NCBI GenBank assembly: GCA_024653225.1
Contig: JANLGA010000050.1
Coordinates: 1 to 13,726, forward strand
Direction: 5' to 3'
DNA from: Bacillota bacterium
GTDB taxonomy: Bacteria; Bacillota; Sulfobacillia; JABLXB01
Length of the DNA: 13,726 nucleotides
Below are positions 6,122 through 12,998 of the stretch, piece by piece. The notes under the pieces are model-generated. The model ran no database searches, was not told the DNA's origin, and saw nothing but the letters and a program-made list of their open reading frames with translations. A program made the position numbers and the translations under genes. The first letter of the stretch is position 1. Every line of letters starts with the position of its first letter.

Positions 6122-6261
6122 ACGCTCGAAGCCCCGCTTCAGTATCCGCGTCCCCCTTCATGTTTCCTGGTCCGACGCTCAATAGTTCGCTCGTGCTGCG
6201 ACTTTTCCTGCACCCGTGAACAAGGAGGCGCGCGGTGTCCTCTCGAGCGCTGTGGAGGGGG

Positions 6262-6510
6262 TCAGTCGTAGACCTTGTACAAGACCCACCGCCCCGCAGG
6301 GGCTTCGAACTGGAGCTCGAACATCGCCCCCATGTCCGAAACCACCCTGTATACCGTCCTCTCCGGTTCTCCCTCCCACCACTTTCCGACCTCGGACCAG
6401 ATGTCAATTATCCTGGAAACGGAGAACCACCTTTTCCACCAGAAGAATCTCGACGGCTTCTTCCGTCCGTCTGTAACGACGAGTACGGGCTGGTTCACTA
6501 TCTTACTCAA
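6262..6510 (-). CDS. DUF6504-like small protein, partner of the ImuB-like gene
   Basis: The 82-residue protein reads SKIVNQPVLVVTDG, PSRFFWWKRWFSVSRIIDIW, GKWWEGEPERTVYRVV, FELQF, then ends GRWVLYKVYD. The order of a Trp-rich F-x-W strand, a WWEGE motif and a terminal LYKVYD resembles DUF6504, a family usually encoded beside ImuB/DinB-like genes; the biochemical role is not established as far as I know. I place the start at TTG 6510, which overlaps the stop of the preceding gene as TTGA (6507-6510), with a GGGGGTGGG site just upstream. An in-frame ATG at 6543 would overlap by 37 bases and has no better site. Predicted fold is a small all-beta barrel. The tight coupling implies fixed stoichiometry with the ImuB-like protein. 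Confidence 0.75.
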   Translation of the reverse strand: MSKIVNQPVLVVTDGRKKPSRFFWWKRWFSVSRIIDIWSEVGKWWEGEPERTVYRVVSDMGAMFELQFEAPAGRWVLYKVYD

Positions 6511-7772
6511 TTCGGCCCACCCCCGGTCCTCATGGGATCCCACATGGAGAGCAGCATCTCCCTCCTGGAAGCCCTAAACTCCCGGCCCCTGAAGACGGCG
6601 TTCTTCCTGAACTTGTCGTCGAGGGCGGAAATCACCTGCTCGAGATCTGGGCCCGCGTATCCCGAACGCCGTTCACCCGAATCGAGGGGCATGAACATCT
6701 GTCTTGGCTCCATCTTGCCGAGCTCGTCAACGACGACGGACACCTCCTCGACGGGTGCGGTAACCGTAATGCCGTCCAGGCAGGCCCCGGCCGCGGTCTT
6801 CAGCGCTTCGGCGGACCACCTGCGGCGCAGGAATCGTCGGGAAGCCGCGGCTTTCCGCCCGTCCTGGAGCACGAGTTCGACCCGGATCCTCCCCGCCCCA
6901 CGCCCCGTGTCCCTCAGCTCTTGCCCGGCCAGGCGACAGGCCTCATCAATCTCGGCTTTAATGGCATCCCGCGAATCCACGCCATTTTCGAACGAAACCC
7001 GGCGCACTATCTCCGGCGGCGGGTAGCCGGGCAACACGGGGTCATTACCGGCGCCCCGGGCGAGCCTGTAAACCTCCCTCCCGATGGCGCCGAACTGCCT
7101 GACGAGTTCCACGTACGGGATCGTCCCCAGATCCCCGACGCGTTTCAGGCCCAATGCCTCCATCCTATTCCGCACTTCCTCCGGCACTTTCCACAGGAAC
7201 GAAACCGGGAGGTTTCGGAGGAATTCCCCCTCATCCGTGACGATAACCCCACTAAGTCTGACCCCCGCCCCAGTGCCGCCCGGCGCAGAGCCGCCCAGCA
7301 CAGCGGCTCCTTGAATGTCGCCCGGGTAGGCCGACCTCAAGACTGCGGCCCTGGCGGCGAACTTCGAGGCGGCCACCCCCACTCGCACCATGAAACAGAG
7401 CCCTCTCAACTCGCGCTCGAGGCCAAGCAGGTCCGACCGATGCGGGGTCGCGCCCGGGCCGTCCCCGCCTCCCACGGTGAGGAAAGCCTGGTGAAAATCC
7501 ACGGGCTCAACTGCGGGAGAGCGAGCATAAAGCACATCCAGGAAACGCCTCGAAGGTTCGGAGTACTTCCCCCGCTGGTACCCGGTGAACGATATGCCTG
7601 GACACGCCAGGGCCGCCTGGCGCTTCGTGGAACCCACCCTCGCCCCAGAACGGTACGCCACTTCCGAGACATCCCAGCAGACGTCGCCCCTGAGCACCGC
7701 GACTGCCGCATGCGCGCCCGTGTTCTCGCATGCAACATAAAAGCCCGCAAGTTCAACGAACGCCACCTTCAT
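6507..7772 (-). CDS. ImuB-like Y-family DNA polymerase homologue (probable pseudo-polymerase)
   Basis: The 421-residue protein has Y-family architecture. A palm start KVAFVELAGFYVACE aligns with VDMDAFFA of DinB. Fingers follow, then RSPAVEPVDFHQAFLTV aligns with the YSPxVExxSIDExFLD palm motif, and ASKFAARAAV with the ASKxxAKxAS motif. A helix-hairpin-helix thumb (VSFLWKVPEEV, LGLKRVGDL, REVYRLARG) and a little-finger region complete it. The catalytic Asp of motif 1 is Glu7 and the catalytic Asp-Glu pair is His94-Gln95, so metal binding should be lost, as in ImuB. EPRQMFMPLD near residue 358 resembles the EPRQLSLF clamp-binding motif of DinB proteins. The tail has MLLSMWDP, common in ImuB-type proteins. 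The start is ATG 7772 with GGTGAG 5 bases upstream. It probably acts as a clamp-binding adaptor for the DnaE2-like polymerase. No imuA is present. Confidence 0.85.
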   Translation of the reverse strand: MKVAFVELAGFYVACENTGAHAAVAVLRGDVCWDVSEVAYRSGARVGSTKRQAALACPGISFTGYQRGKYSEPSRRFLDVLYARSPAVEPVDFHQAFLTVGGGDGPGATPHRSDLLGLERELRGLCFMVRVGVAASKFAARAAVLRSAYPGDIQGAAVLGGSAPGGTGAGVRLSGVIVTDEGEFLRNLPVSFLWKVPEEVRNRMEALGLKRVGDLGTIPYVELVRQFGAIGREVYRLARGAGNDPVLPGYPPPEIVRRVSFENGVDSRDAIKAEIDEACRLAGQELRDTGRGAGRIRVELVLQDGRKAAASRRFLRRRWSAEALKTAAGACLDGITVTAPVEEVSVVVDELGKMEPRQMFMPLDSGERRSGYAGPDLEQVISALDDKFRKNAVFRGREFRASRREMLLSMWDPMRTGGGPN

Positions 7773-7781
7773 TGGCTCACC

Positions 7782-7795
7782 CGAACACGTGTTTG
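7782..7795. promoter_or_regulatory. LexA (SOS) box controlling the ImuB-like gene
   Basis: CGAACACGTGTTTG matches the Bacillus LexA consensus CGAACRNRYGTTYC at every position except the last base. It lies just past the predicted transcription start and 9 bases before the start codon of the ImuB-like gene, a standard blocking position. The core is GAAC-N4-GTTT, one base short of a perfect palindrome. Confidence 0.72.
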
Positions 7796-7803
7796 GTAAC
7801 ATC

Positions 7804-7831
7804 ATTATACCAATCCTCCCGTCACTGTCAA
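7804..7831 (-). promoter_or_regulatory. Near-perfect sigma-A promoter of the ImuB-like gene
   Basis: On the minus strand TTGACA (7826-7831) and TATAAT (7804-7809) are both exact consensus, separated by 16 bases. Transcription would start near 7797, directly before the LexA-type box. An exact consensus promoter paired with a repressor box is typical of strong SOS genes kept off by LexA. Confidence 0.85.
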
Positions 7832-7889
7832 TCCGGAACACGAGACCCAGGAGGACCCGGCGAACAGAGCAACGAAGCAAACACCACCG

Positions 7890-7930
7890 CCGGCCAATCG
7901 GGCCGGGCAATACGGGGGCCTCGGCCCGGC
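7890..7930 (+). other. Alternative GC-rich hairpins upstream of the microprotein gene
   Basis: CCGGCC (7890-7895) can pair with GGCCGG (7901-7906), while GCCGGG (7902-7907) can pair instead with CCCGGC (7925-7930). The two stems share bases and exclude each other. They lie between the ImuB-like promoter and the plus-strand microprotein gene. This could be a structured leader or chance pairing in GC-rich DNA. Confidence 0.25.
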
Positions 7931-7970
7931 AAGTCACCGCGCGGCGGTACACTCGAAGGGGGGCGACCCG

Positions 7971-8138
7971 GTGTTCACCAGGACTATCCCCGCGTTGGCG
8001 GGCATCGGCTTCCTGACCAGCCTGGCATACGTCGCTTTCATGATCTATCTCGCCGTACTGTTAACTCGCGCGACGTCGGCCCTCGAAAAAATGGCGTCAG
8101 CGCTCGCCTCGAAGAGCGGGACGGAGGACAAGCGCTGA
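7971..8138 (+). CDS. Membrane microprotein, 55 residues
   Basis: GTG 7971 has a strong GAAGGGGGG site (7955-7963) 7 bases upstream. The protein begins MFTRTIPALAGIG and has one clear hydrophobic helix at about residues 8-32 (including LAYVAFMIYLAVLL). This is followed by an amphipathic ATSALEKMASALASK segment and a charged KSGTEDKR tail. One membrane span with a cytoplasmic-type charged C terminus is predicted. I do not recognise a family. It stands alone on the plus strand, between the divergent ImuB-like gene and the convergent VanW gene, with 26 bases between its stop and the VanW stop. No sigma-A promoter is obvious for it. The site and the clean membrane helix make it credible despite its size. 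Confidence 0.6.
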   Translation: MFTRTIPALAGIGFLTSLAYVAFMIYLAVLLTRATSALEKMASALASKSGTEDKR

Positions 8139-8164
8139 CACATTGACGGGGGCGCCAATCGAAC

Positions 8165-9658
8165 CTAGGTCGTGGGCGCGACTCCCCCCGGTGTTCCCAC
8201 CGGCGGCCGGATCTCCGCCGGGCGCGTCGCGCCGCAACGGCTTATCTCCGCCTGAGCGGCCGACCGAGCCGGCTGATCCGCGGCCGTCGTTACGGGAGTG
8301 CCCGGACCTATCTTTATCTGTTTCTTCAGCGGATAGTACGAGCTGACGCCCAGCACCTCTTTCTTGGCCGGCGTGCCGTTCACGTACACGAGCCTCTCGG
8401 CCCTCACGACGTACCCGGGTTTCCCGTCCCTCACCTGGACTTGACCGCTCGGCAGGGTCGGGTCCACGATCGTCTCCGTCGTGAAGTCGAGCTTCTTGAG
8501 TACTTGCGCGCTGATGGTCACTTTCTGATCGACCTCGAGGTTTCCGAACAGCTTGACGTGGACCTTGTTGTCCGCGACCTCGGCCTTTATCAACAGGTGG
8601 CTGAGGGTGTTGTTCCGGAACTTCAGATCCACCTCGCCGTACGACACCGCGGCGTCTCGCCCAAGCGGAACGTAATCCACCGTCAGGCTGTGCGGGTGGC
8701 GTTCCACTATCTCCAGGTTCGCCAGGAGCGCCACGTTGTAGAGGGTCGTGGAGAGCTGGCACACGCCCCCGCCGAGGCCCTTCTTGACTTCATCCCGCCA
8801 GTAAACCGGGGTCTCCTTGTATCCGGAATCCGCCGTCCGCGGTCCGATCACGTCGTTGAACGAGAACACTTGCCCGGGAGCCAGCATGTAGCCGTCGAGC
8901 CTGAGGGCGGCGATCTTTATGTTGTCCGTCCTGTCCTTATCCTTGTTCAGGGTGGTCGAGTACGAGGCGATCATCTTCCTGATGCCCAGCGCCTTGAGCC
9001 GGGATTCCGTCAGGTCGGGCATCACCGGGACGACCGGCAATTCGACGCGGCCGGGGAAAGCGTCCCACTTGCCGCTTCCCACGAGCGCCCTCCTGAACTC
9101 GTCCTCGTCGAGAGCGCGCCCGACGGTTTCGCCGATTATCCGCACCCCGTCCTGGTCGTCAACAACCAGGCGGGCGTCGAGGGCCGGCTTCTCGACCGCC
9201 TTCCCGAACGAAGCGATCGCCTCGGCAAGCCCGGCCTCATCCACGGCGACTATCAGCGGTACGTCCAGCCTCGGCCTCGTTCGCGCCCACCACACGGTAG
9301 TCGGGACCTGCTTGAGGGTGCCGTCTACGTCCGGGTGCAACCCGAGCTCCTCAAGAAGCGGGCTCTCGCAAACCTCGCGACCCTCCGACGCCCACGCCAC
9401 TGTGAGCCTTCGGCTCTCCCACGCGAGGGCCCGAGCGATCGTATCCTCGGCCTCCGTGCGGGTCAGCCCCCCGACGTCAATCCCGATCACGTACGTACCG
9501 ACGGGTATCCTGGGAGCCATGGAGGCAGCGGCCGCCATAGCGCAGGAGCCCATAAGGAACAGCGTCAGCACCGCCGCTGCCGCGGCAACGCGAGTTCTCC
9601 GCCTCTCGCGGCTCTTTCTCTCTTCCCTGGTGGTGGCAACACCCGCGTCCACCGTCAT
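8165..9658 (-). CDS. Membrane-anchored VanW family protein with peptidoglycan-binding-like and G5 domains
   Basis: From ATG 9658 (AGAGGAAG site upstream) the protein has 497 residues. A basic cytoplasmic stretch (REERKSRERRRTR) precedes one membrane helix or signal anchor at about 24-46. Next come YoaR-like peptidoglycan-binding-type modules (about 55-210, opening PVGTYVIGIDVGGLTRTEAE). The VanW domain (about 228-365) contains ASYSTTLN, APGQVFSFNDVIGPRT, GGGVCQLSTTLYNVALLANL and ERHPHS. A G5 domain (about 375-450) ends in GVSSYYPLKKQI, and a Pro/Ala-rich tail follows. Proteins of this type sit outside the membrane on the cell wall; VanW itself has no proven reaction. It lies 35 bases after the ECF sigma gene in the same direction, so the two are probably cotranscribed. 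That pairing hints at a wall-related signal or target for the sigma factor. Confidence 0.92.
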   Translation of the reverse strand: MTVDAGVATTREERKSRERRRTRVAAAAAVLTLFLMGSCAMAAAASMAPRIPVGTYVIGIDVGGLTRTEAEDTIARALAWESRRLTVAWASEGREVCESPLLEELGLHPDVDGTLKQVPTTVWWARTRPRLDVPLIVAVDEAGLAEAIASFGKAVEKPALDARLVVDDQDGVRIIGETVGRALDEDEFRRALVGSGKWDAFPGRVELPVVPVMPDLTESRLKALGIRKMIASYSTTLNKDKDRTDNIKIAALRLDGYMLAPGQVFSFNDVIGPRTADSGYKETPVYWRDEVKKGLGGGVCQLSTTLYNVALLANLEIVERHPHSLTVDYVPLGRDAAVSYGEVDLKFRNNTLSHLLIKAEVADNKVHVKLFGNLEVDQKVTISAQVLKKLDFTTETIVDPTLPSGQVQVRDGKPGYVVRAERLVYVNGTPAKKEVLGVSSYYPLKKQIKIGPGTPVTTAADQPARSAAQAEISRCGATRPAEIRPPVGTPGGVAPTT

Positions 9659-9693
9659 GTGAATCTTCCTCTCGTCATCCGGAAATGCCGACC

Positions 9694-10341
9694 CTACGAA
9701 GCCGGCAGCAACTCCGGCGCCTGCGGCGGATTCAAACCGATTCCCCAATCGTCCTCGAAGTGCCAACCGTCGGCGCTCATCAGCCTTTTCCTTAACGCCG
9801 ATCTGCCCCGGTTCAACCGTGACTTCACGGTCCCTATGGGACAACCGACGACGTCCGCGATCTCCCTGTAGGACAGGTCTTGAAGGTCGTGCAGAACGAC
9901 CACCGTCCGGTAATCGGAAGGGAGCGTCGCGATCGCCAGCCGCACGACTTCCCGAACCTCCGTCTGCTCCGCGAGGTCACCCGGCTCGGGGGACCTGTCG
10001 CGCAACACCCAGGAGCACTCCCCATCCTCCAGGACCACCGGGGCATCGAGGGACAGGGTCTGCCTGCGAGCCCTGCGCCTGGCCCGGTCGACGCACACGT
10101 TCGACGCGATCCTGTAAAGCCACGAGACAAACGACGCGTCACCCCGGAAGTACCTTATGGACGTGCACACCCTCAGGAAGGTTTCCTGCGTCAGGTCCGC
10201 CGCATCGTCCGGGTCACCCGTCAGCCTGTAAATGAAGTTGTACAGGCGTTTCTCGTTCGCCGAGATTAGCGCTTCCAACGCCGACCTGTCGCCCGCCTTC
10301 GCCCTTCGCACCATCTCTTCAGCGTTGCCAGTCACGCCCAT
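9694..10341 (-). CDS. ECF-type RNA polymerase sigma factor
   Basis: The roughly 215-residue protein has sigma region 2 (residues about 25-92) with NFIYRLTGDPDDAADLTQET, FLRV and FVSWLYRIASNVCVDRARRR. Region 4 (about 130-187) has LPSDYRTVVVLHDLQDLSYR and a helix-turn-helix IADVVGCPIGTVKSRLNRGR. There is no region 1 or 3, which defines the ECF class. ATG 10341 follows GAGGTGAGG closely; GTG 10335 is a possible alternative, and GTG 10374 would add 11 residues. A tail of about 28 residues after region 4 ends in PELLPAS. No zinc-finger anti-sigma gene follows; the next gene encodes a VanW/G5 membrane protein. The 122 bases upstream, after the kinase gene, show no promoter I would defend. Confidence 0.95.
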   Translation of the reverse strand: MGVTGNAEEMVRRAKAGDRSALEALISANEKRLYNFIYRLTGDPDDAADLTQETFLRVCTSIRYFRGDASFVSWLYRIASNVCVDRARRRARRQTLSLDAPVVLEDGECSWVLRDRSPEPGDLAEQTEVREVVRLAIATLPSDYRTVVVLHDLQDLSYREIADVVGCPIGTVKSRLNRGRSALRKRLMSADGWHFEDDWGIGLNPPQAPELLPAS

Positions 10342-10463
10342 CCTCACCTCGGGACCCGTCTCTCTACCTTGCACATTACCAGGACCAGTCCAACCGGGGT
10401 ATTAGATCCTATGCGTAACTGGAGCATGAAAAGACGCTTAGGCGGACGACTCCCCGGTACGCA

Positions 10464-12182
10464 TTAATGCCTACCGGCGGACTTGCCGGACTCGCCGGGC
10501 TCAAGGGGGACTTCGAGGTGAACCCTGGTGCCTTTACCCGTGAGGGACGACACCGTCAACCTCCCGCCGACGAGCTGGGCGCGTTCATTCATGCCGACCA
10601 GACCGAACCGGCCTGTCGAGGCGAATCTCCCAGCGCCACCCTCCACGTCGAAACCCTTGCCGTCGTCTTCGACGATGAGCTCTACGACACGATCATCGTA
10701 GCGCACGCGCACCGTCGCACACCCGGCCCCGGAGTGCCTCTGGACGTTATTGAGGGCTTCCTGCGCGATCCTGAACACGGCCGTCTCCGTGTCCGAGGGC
10801 AGGCGCGTCGGGTTTCCGGTGACTGCGAGCGTCACTCTCACCCGGGAATTGGCCTGCATGTCCGATGCGAGCCATTCGAGGGCCGGGATCAGACCGAGGT
10901 CGTCCAGCACGGGAGGGCGCAGGTCCCTGGTGAACCGCCTGAGGTTCTCGAGGGCGGTATCCGCGAGCCTTGCCAGTTGTTCCAGCCGCTCGCACGCCTG
11001 GTCCGGGTCGGAGCGCACGTACGGAAGCGTCATCTCGAGGCGCCTGGACAGTGCCACGAGCGCCTGGGCCGTGTCGTCGTGGAGCTCCCGCGCCACCCGC
11101 TTGCGCTCCTCCTCTTGCACCCTTGTGACCAGCGCGAGGTAGTCTCTCATCTCGGACTGGCGCTGGCGAGAGCGCTTTATCTCCTGCTCCATCCGGCGTT
11201 GTTCCGTGACGTCCCGCGCGATCCCCTGTTGTCCGGCGTACTGTCCGTCCCGTCGGAGCACCGACGCCCTCACGTCGAGCAACACCGTCTCTCCCGACTT
11301 CGAGACCGCTTTCCATTCGTAGGCAACCTGGGAGCCGCCGGCGTCGAGGCACGCGCGAAGGGCCTTCCTCGCCGCATCCCATGACTCTGCAGTCACGATT
11401 TCCGAATAGTACTGGCCGGCCAGTTCCGTGGGCTTGTAGCCGAGTATATCGAAGACCCTTGAGTTCAGGAACGTGAAGCGGCCCGAGGCGTCGAGGGAGA
11501 ACACTATGTCGCTCGCGTTCTCGGTGAGCCTTCTGTACTGCTCCTCGGACTTCTCGAGGGTCGAGAACAGCCTCGCGCGGCTGATCACCACAGCCGCCTG
11601 CCTCGCGACCGCGGCGAACAGGCGCCGCATTTGGGCGTCCGCCGCGGTGGCGGCAACACGGGGCGGATTGACGGCACCACCCGGGACAGCGGCCCCACCC
11701 CCCGGTCCGCTCGGGACGGTTCCATCCGCGGCCGCCGCCTCGCTCATCCCGCTGTTGCTTCCGTGATACCCGAGCAGGAGCACTCCGAGCACCCCTTCCT
11801 CGGCGGCCATAGGGGCCAGGTACAGCGAAGCGAATCTGGACAAGTCAATGATGTCCCGAAGCCGAACCGGCTCCAGGACCTCCAACACGGTGTTCTCCTC
11901 GCGTACATCGGCGAAGATGCTGCCCTCGTGAACGCGGAGCGCGATCTTCTCTCCGACGAGACTCGTCGGCCCGTCCGGCCCAAAGCCGGCCGCCGGGACC
12001 ACCGACTTACCGTCATCGTCGTACAGGAATACGCCCGCTTCGTCGGCGCCGGACAGCTCCCGGGCAAACCGCGCGGTACGGTGTAACACGTCGTCGAGAT
12101 CCATCCCGCCCGACGCCAGGTCCACCATCTCCAGGATTACTTCCGCCGCGGCGGCGCCGGGACGCCTGCGCTTCTTATTCAA
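10464..12182 (-). CDS. Soluble GAF-PAS sensor histidine kinase, NarL/DegS class
   Basis: The 572-residue kinase has no membrane segment. A GAF domain (about 12-205) contains the strands AGVFLYDDDGKSVVPAAGFG and VLGVLLLGYH. It is interrupted at about 142-182 by a Gly/Ala/Pro-rich insert. A PAS domain with PAC (about 213-330) follows, with TENASDIVFSLDASGRFTFL and QGIARDVTEQRRM. A coiled-coil linker leads to the HisKA_3 dimerisation domain, where His368 lies in ERKRVARELHDDTAQALVAL. The ATPase domain has EALNNVQRHS (N box), VEDDGKGFD (G1) and GLVGMNERAQLVGG (G2). The start is TTG 12182, overlapping the stop of the response regulator by 8 bases (TTGAATAA), so the pair is coupled. It should phosphorylate that regulator in response to a cytoplasmic cue, perhaps redox or a small ligand; no haem or cysteine motif tells which. 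Confidence 0.95.
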   Translation of the reverse strand: MNKKRRRPGAAAAEVILEMVDLASGGMDLDDVLHRTARFARELSGADEAGVFLYDDDGKSVVPAAGFGPDGPTSLVGEKIALRVHEGSIFADVREENTVLEVLEPVRLRDIIDLSRFASLYLAPMAAEEGVLGVLLLGYHGSNSGMSEAAAADGTVPSGPGGGAAVPGGAVNPPRVAATAADAQMRRLFAAVARQAAVVISRARLFSTLEKSEEQYRRLTENASDIVFSLDASGRFTFLNSRVFDILGYKPTELAGQYYSEIVTAESWDAARKALRACLDAGGSQVAYEWKAVSKSGETVLLDVRASVLRRDGQYAGQQGIARDVTEQRRMEQEIKRSRQRQSEMRDYLALVTRVQEEERKRVARELHDDTAQALVALSRRLEMTLPYVRSDPDQACERLEQLARLADTALENLRRFTRDLRPPVLDDLGLIPALEWLASDMQANSRVRVTLAVTGNPTRLPSDTETAVFRIAQEALNNVQRHSGAGCATVRVRYDDRVVELIVEDDGKGFDVEGGAGRFASTGRFGLVGMNERAQLVGGRLTVSSLTGKGTRVHLEVPLEPGESGKSAGRH

Positions 12183-12834
12183 GGCTGATCCATCCCCTCT
12201 TCACCCCGAGGATCACCGCCTCGGTGCGCGATCCCACCTGGAGCTTCGAGAAAATGTTGCCCAGGTGAACCTGGACAGTCCTGGGGCTGATCCGGAGCGC
12301 CCCGGCTATCTCCTTGTTGCTCATCCCCTTTGCGGCGAGCCCGAGGACTTCCAGTTCACGGTCACTCAGGGTCTCGCCGGGGCTCGCCGCGTGCGCGTCA
12401 ACCCTGCCCTTCGAGGCCATGCGGGCGAGCACTTTTCTGGCGACGGAGGGGTGGAGCACAGACTCGCCTGAATGCACGGCCCTGATCGCTTGAACGAGCT
12501 CGGCGCCCCTCGCGTTCTTGAGCAGGTAGCCCGCGGCGCCTGCCTCGAGAACCGCGAACACGTATGGGTCGTCATCGTAGGCGCTGAAGACCAGCACCGC
12601 GGTGTGGGGGGAACACTTCTTGATGAGTCTCGTCGCCTCGAGGCCGTTCATCCCGGGCATGGCCATATCCATGACGACGACCTTCGGGTTCGCGCTCTGC
12701 GCGAGCTTCAGGGCTTCCTCCCCGTTGGACGCTTCTCCCACAACGGTTATGTCCGGTTCCCTCTCGAGGAGCTCGCGCGTTCCCTCCCTCACGATGGCGT
12801 GATCGTCAACCAGGAGGACGCTTATCTTATCCAA
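12175..12834 (-). CDS. NarL/LuxR-family response regulator
   Basis: The 219-residue protein has a receiver domain (about 4-120) followed by a LuxR-type helix-turn-helix. In the receiver, the acidic pair is in VLLVDDHAIVREG, the phosphoacceptor Asp is in VVVMDMAMPGMNG, the switch Ser is in VFSAYDD and the conserved Lys in GYLLKNARGAEL. In the DNA-binding domain LSDRELEVLGLAAKGMSNKE is followed by IAGALRISPRTVQVHLGNIF. The start is set at TTG 12834 because AGGAGGG lies 8 bases upstream; a GTG at 12855 is in frame but encodes the Shine-Dalgarno bases inside its first codons. The gene comes first, ahead of its cognate kinase. It is unusual for this class that the ECF sigma and VanW genes follow on the same strand; they may be targets or just neighbours. 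Confidence 0.95.
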   Translation of the reverse strand: MDKISVLLVDDHAIVREGTRELLEREPDITVVGEASNGEEALKLAQSANPKVVVMDMAMPGMNGLEATRLIKKCSPHTAVLVFSAYDDDPYVFAVLEAGAAGYLLKNARGAELVQAIRAVHSGESVLHPSVARKVLARMASKGRVDAHAASPGETLSDRELEVLGLAAKGMSNKEIAGALRISPRTVQVHLGNIFSKLQVGSRTEAVILGVKRGWISLE

Positions 12835-12894
12835 CGGGCGATCCCTCCTATGCACTCCACCGGTCCGGGGCCTGTCCCCAAAGTCCTTACGCCT

Positions 12895-12922
12895 ATTGTA
12901 CCACGAGCCCCGTGTCCGTCGG
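12895..12922 (-). promoter_or_regulatory. Putative promoter of the two-component operon
   Basis: On the minus strand TACAAT (12895-12900) is a 5/6 match to the -10 consensus. Sixteen bases upstream is CCGACG (12917-12922), only a 3/6 match to TTGACA. The weak -35 would suit an activated promoter. It lies about 60 bases before the response regulator start. Confidence 0.4.
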
Positions 12923-12936
12923 GTCTCGGCACGACC

Positions 12937-12961
12937 GAGGGGCGGCGCTGCGCCGCCCCTC
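12937..12961 (-). terminator. Strong GC hairpin after the RnfG-like gene
   Basis: A perfect 11-bp stem (12937-12947 with 12951-12961) has a 3-base loop and lies 38 bases beyond the stop of the FMN-binding gene on the minus strand. Neither flank has a real T-tract, so termination may need Rho or may be partial. It separates that gene from the two-component operon. Confidence 0.5.
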
Positions 12962-12998
12962 CCGGTGTCTCCATCTTCCCCGCCCGCAGCGAGTGATC

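Noticed and set aside
5682..6407. Minus-strand frame starting inside the DUF6504-like gene and running into the H-cluster gene
   Set aside because: It is an alternative frame of two recognised genes. It matters only because its ATG at 6161 suggests the frameshift reported above.
8441..9871. Long plus-strand frame opposite the VanW gene
   Set aside because: The minus-strand VanW protein has unmistakable domain motifs; the plus frame has none and crosses the ECF gene end.
10461..10470. Palindrome GCATTAATGC at the end of the kinase gene
   Set aside because: Only 10 bases, overlapping a stop codon, with no second copy noticed; too weak to call an operator.
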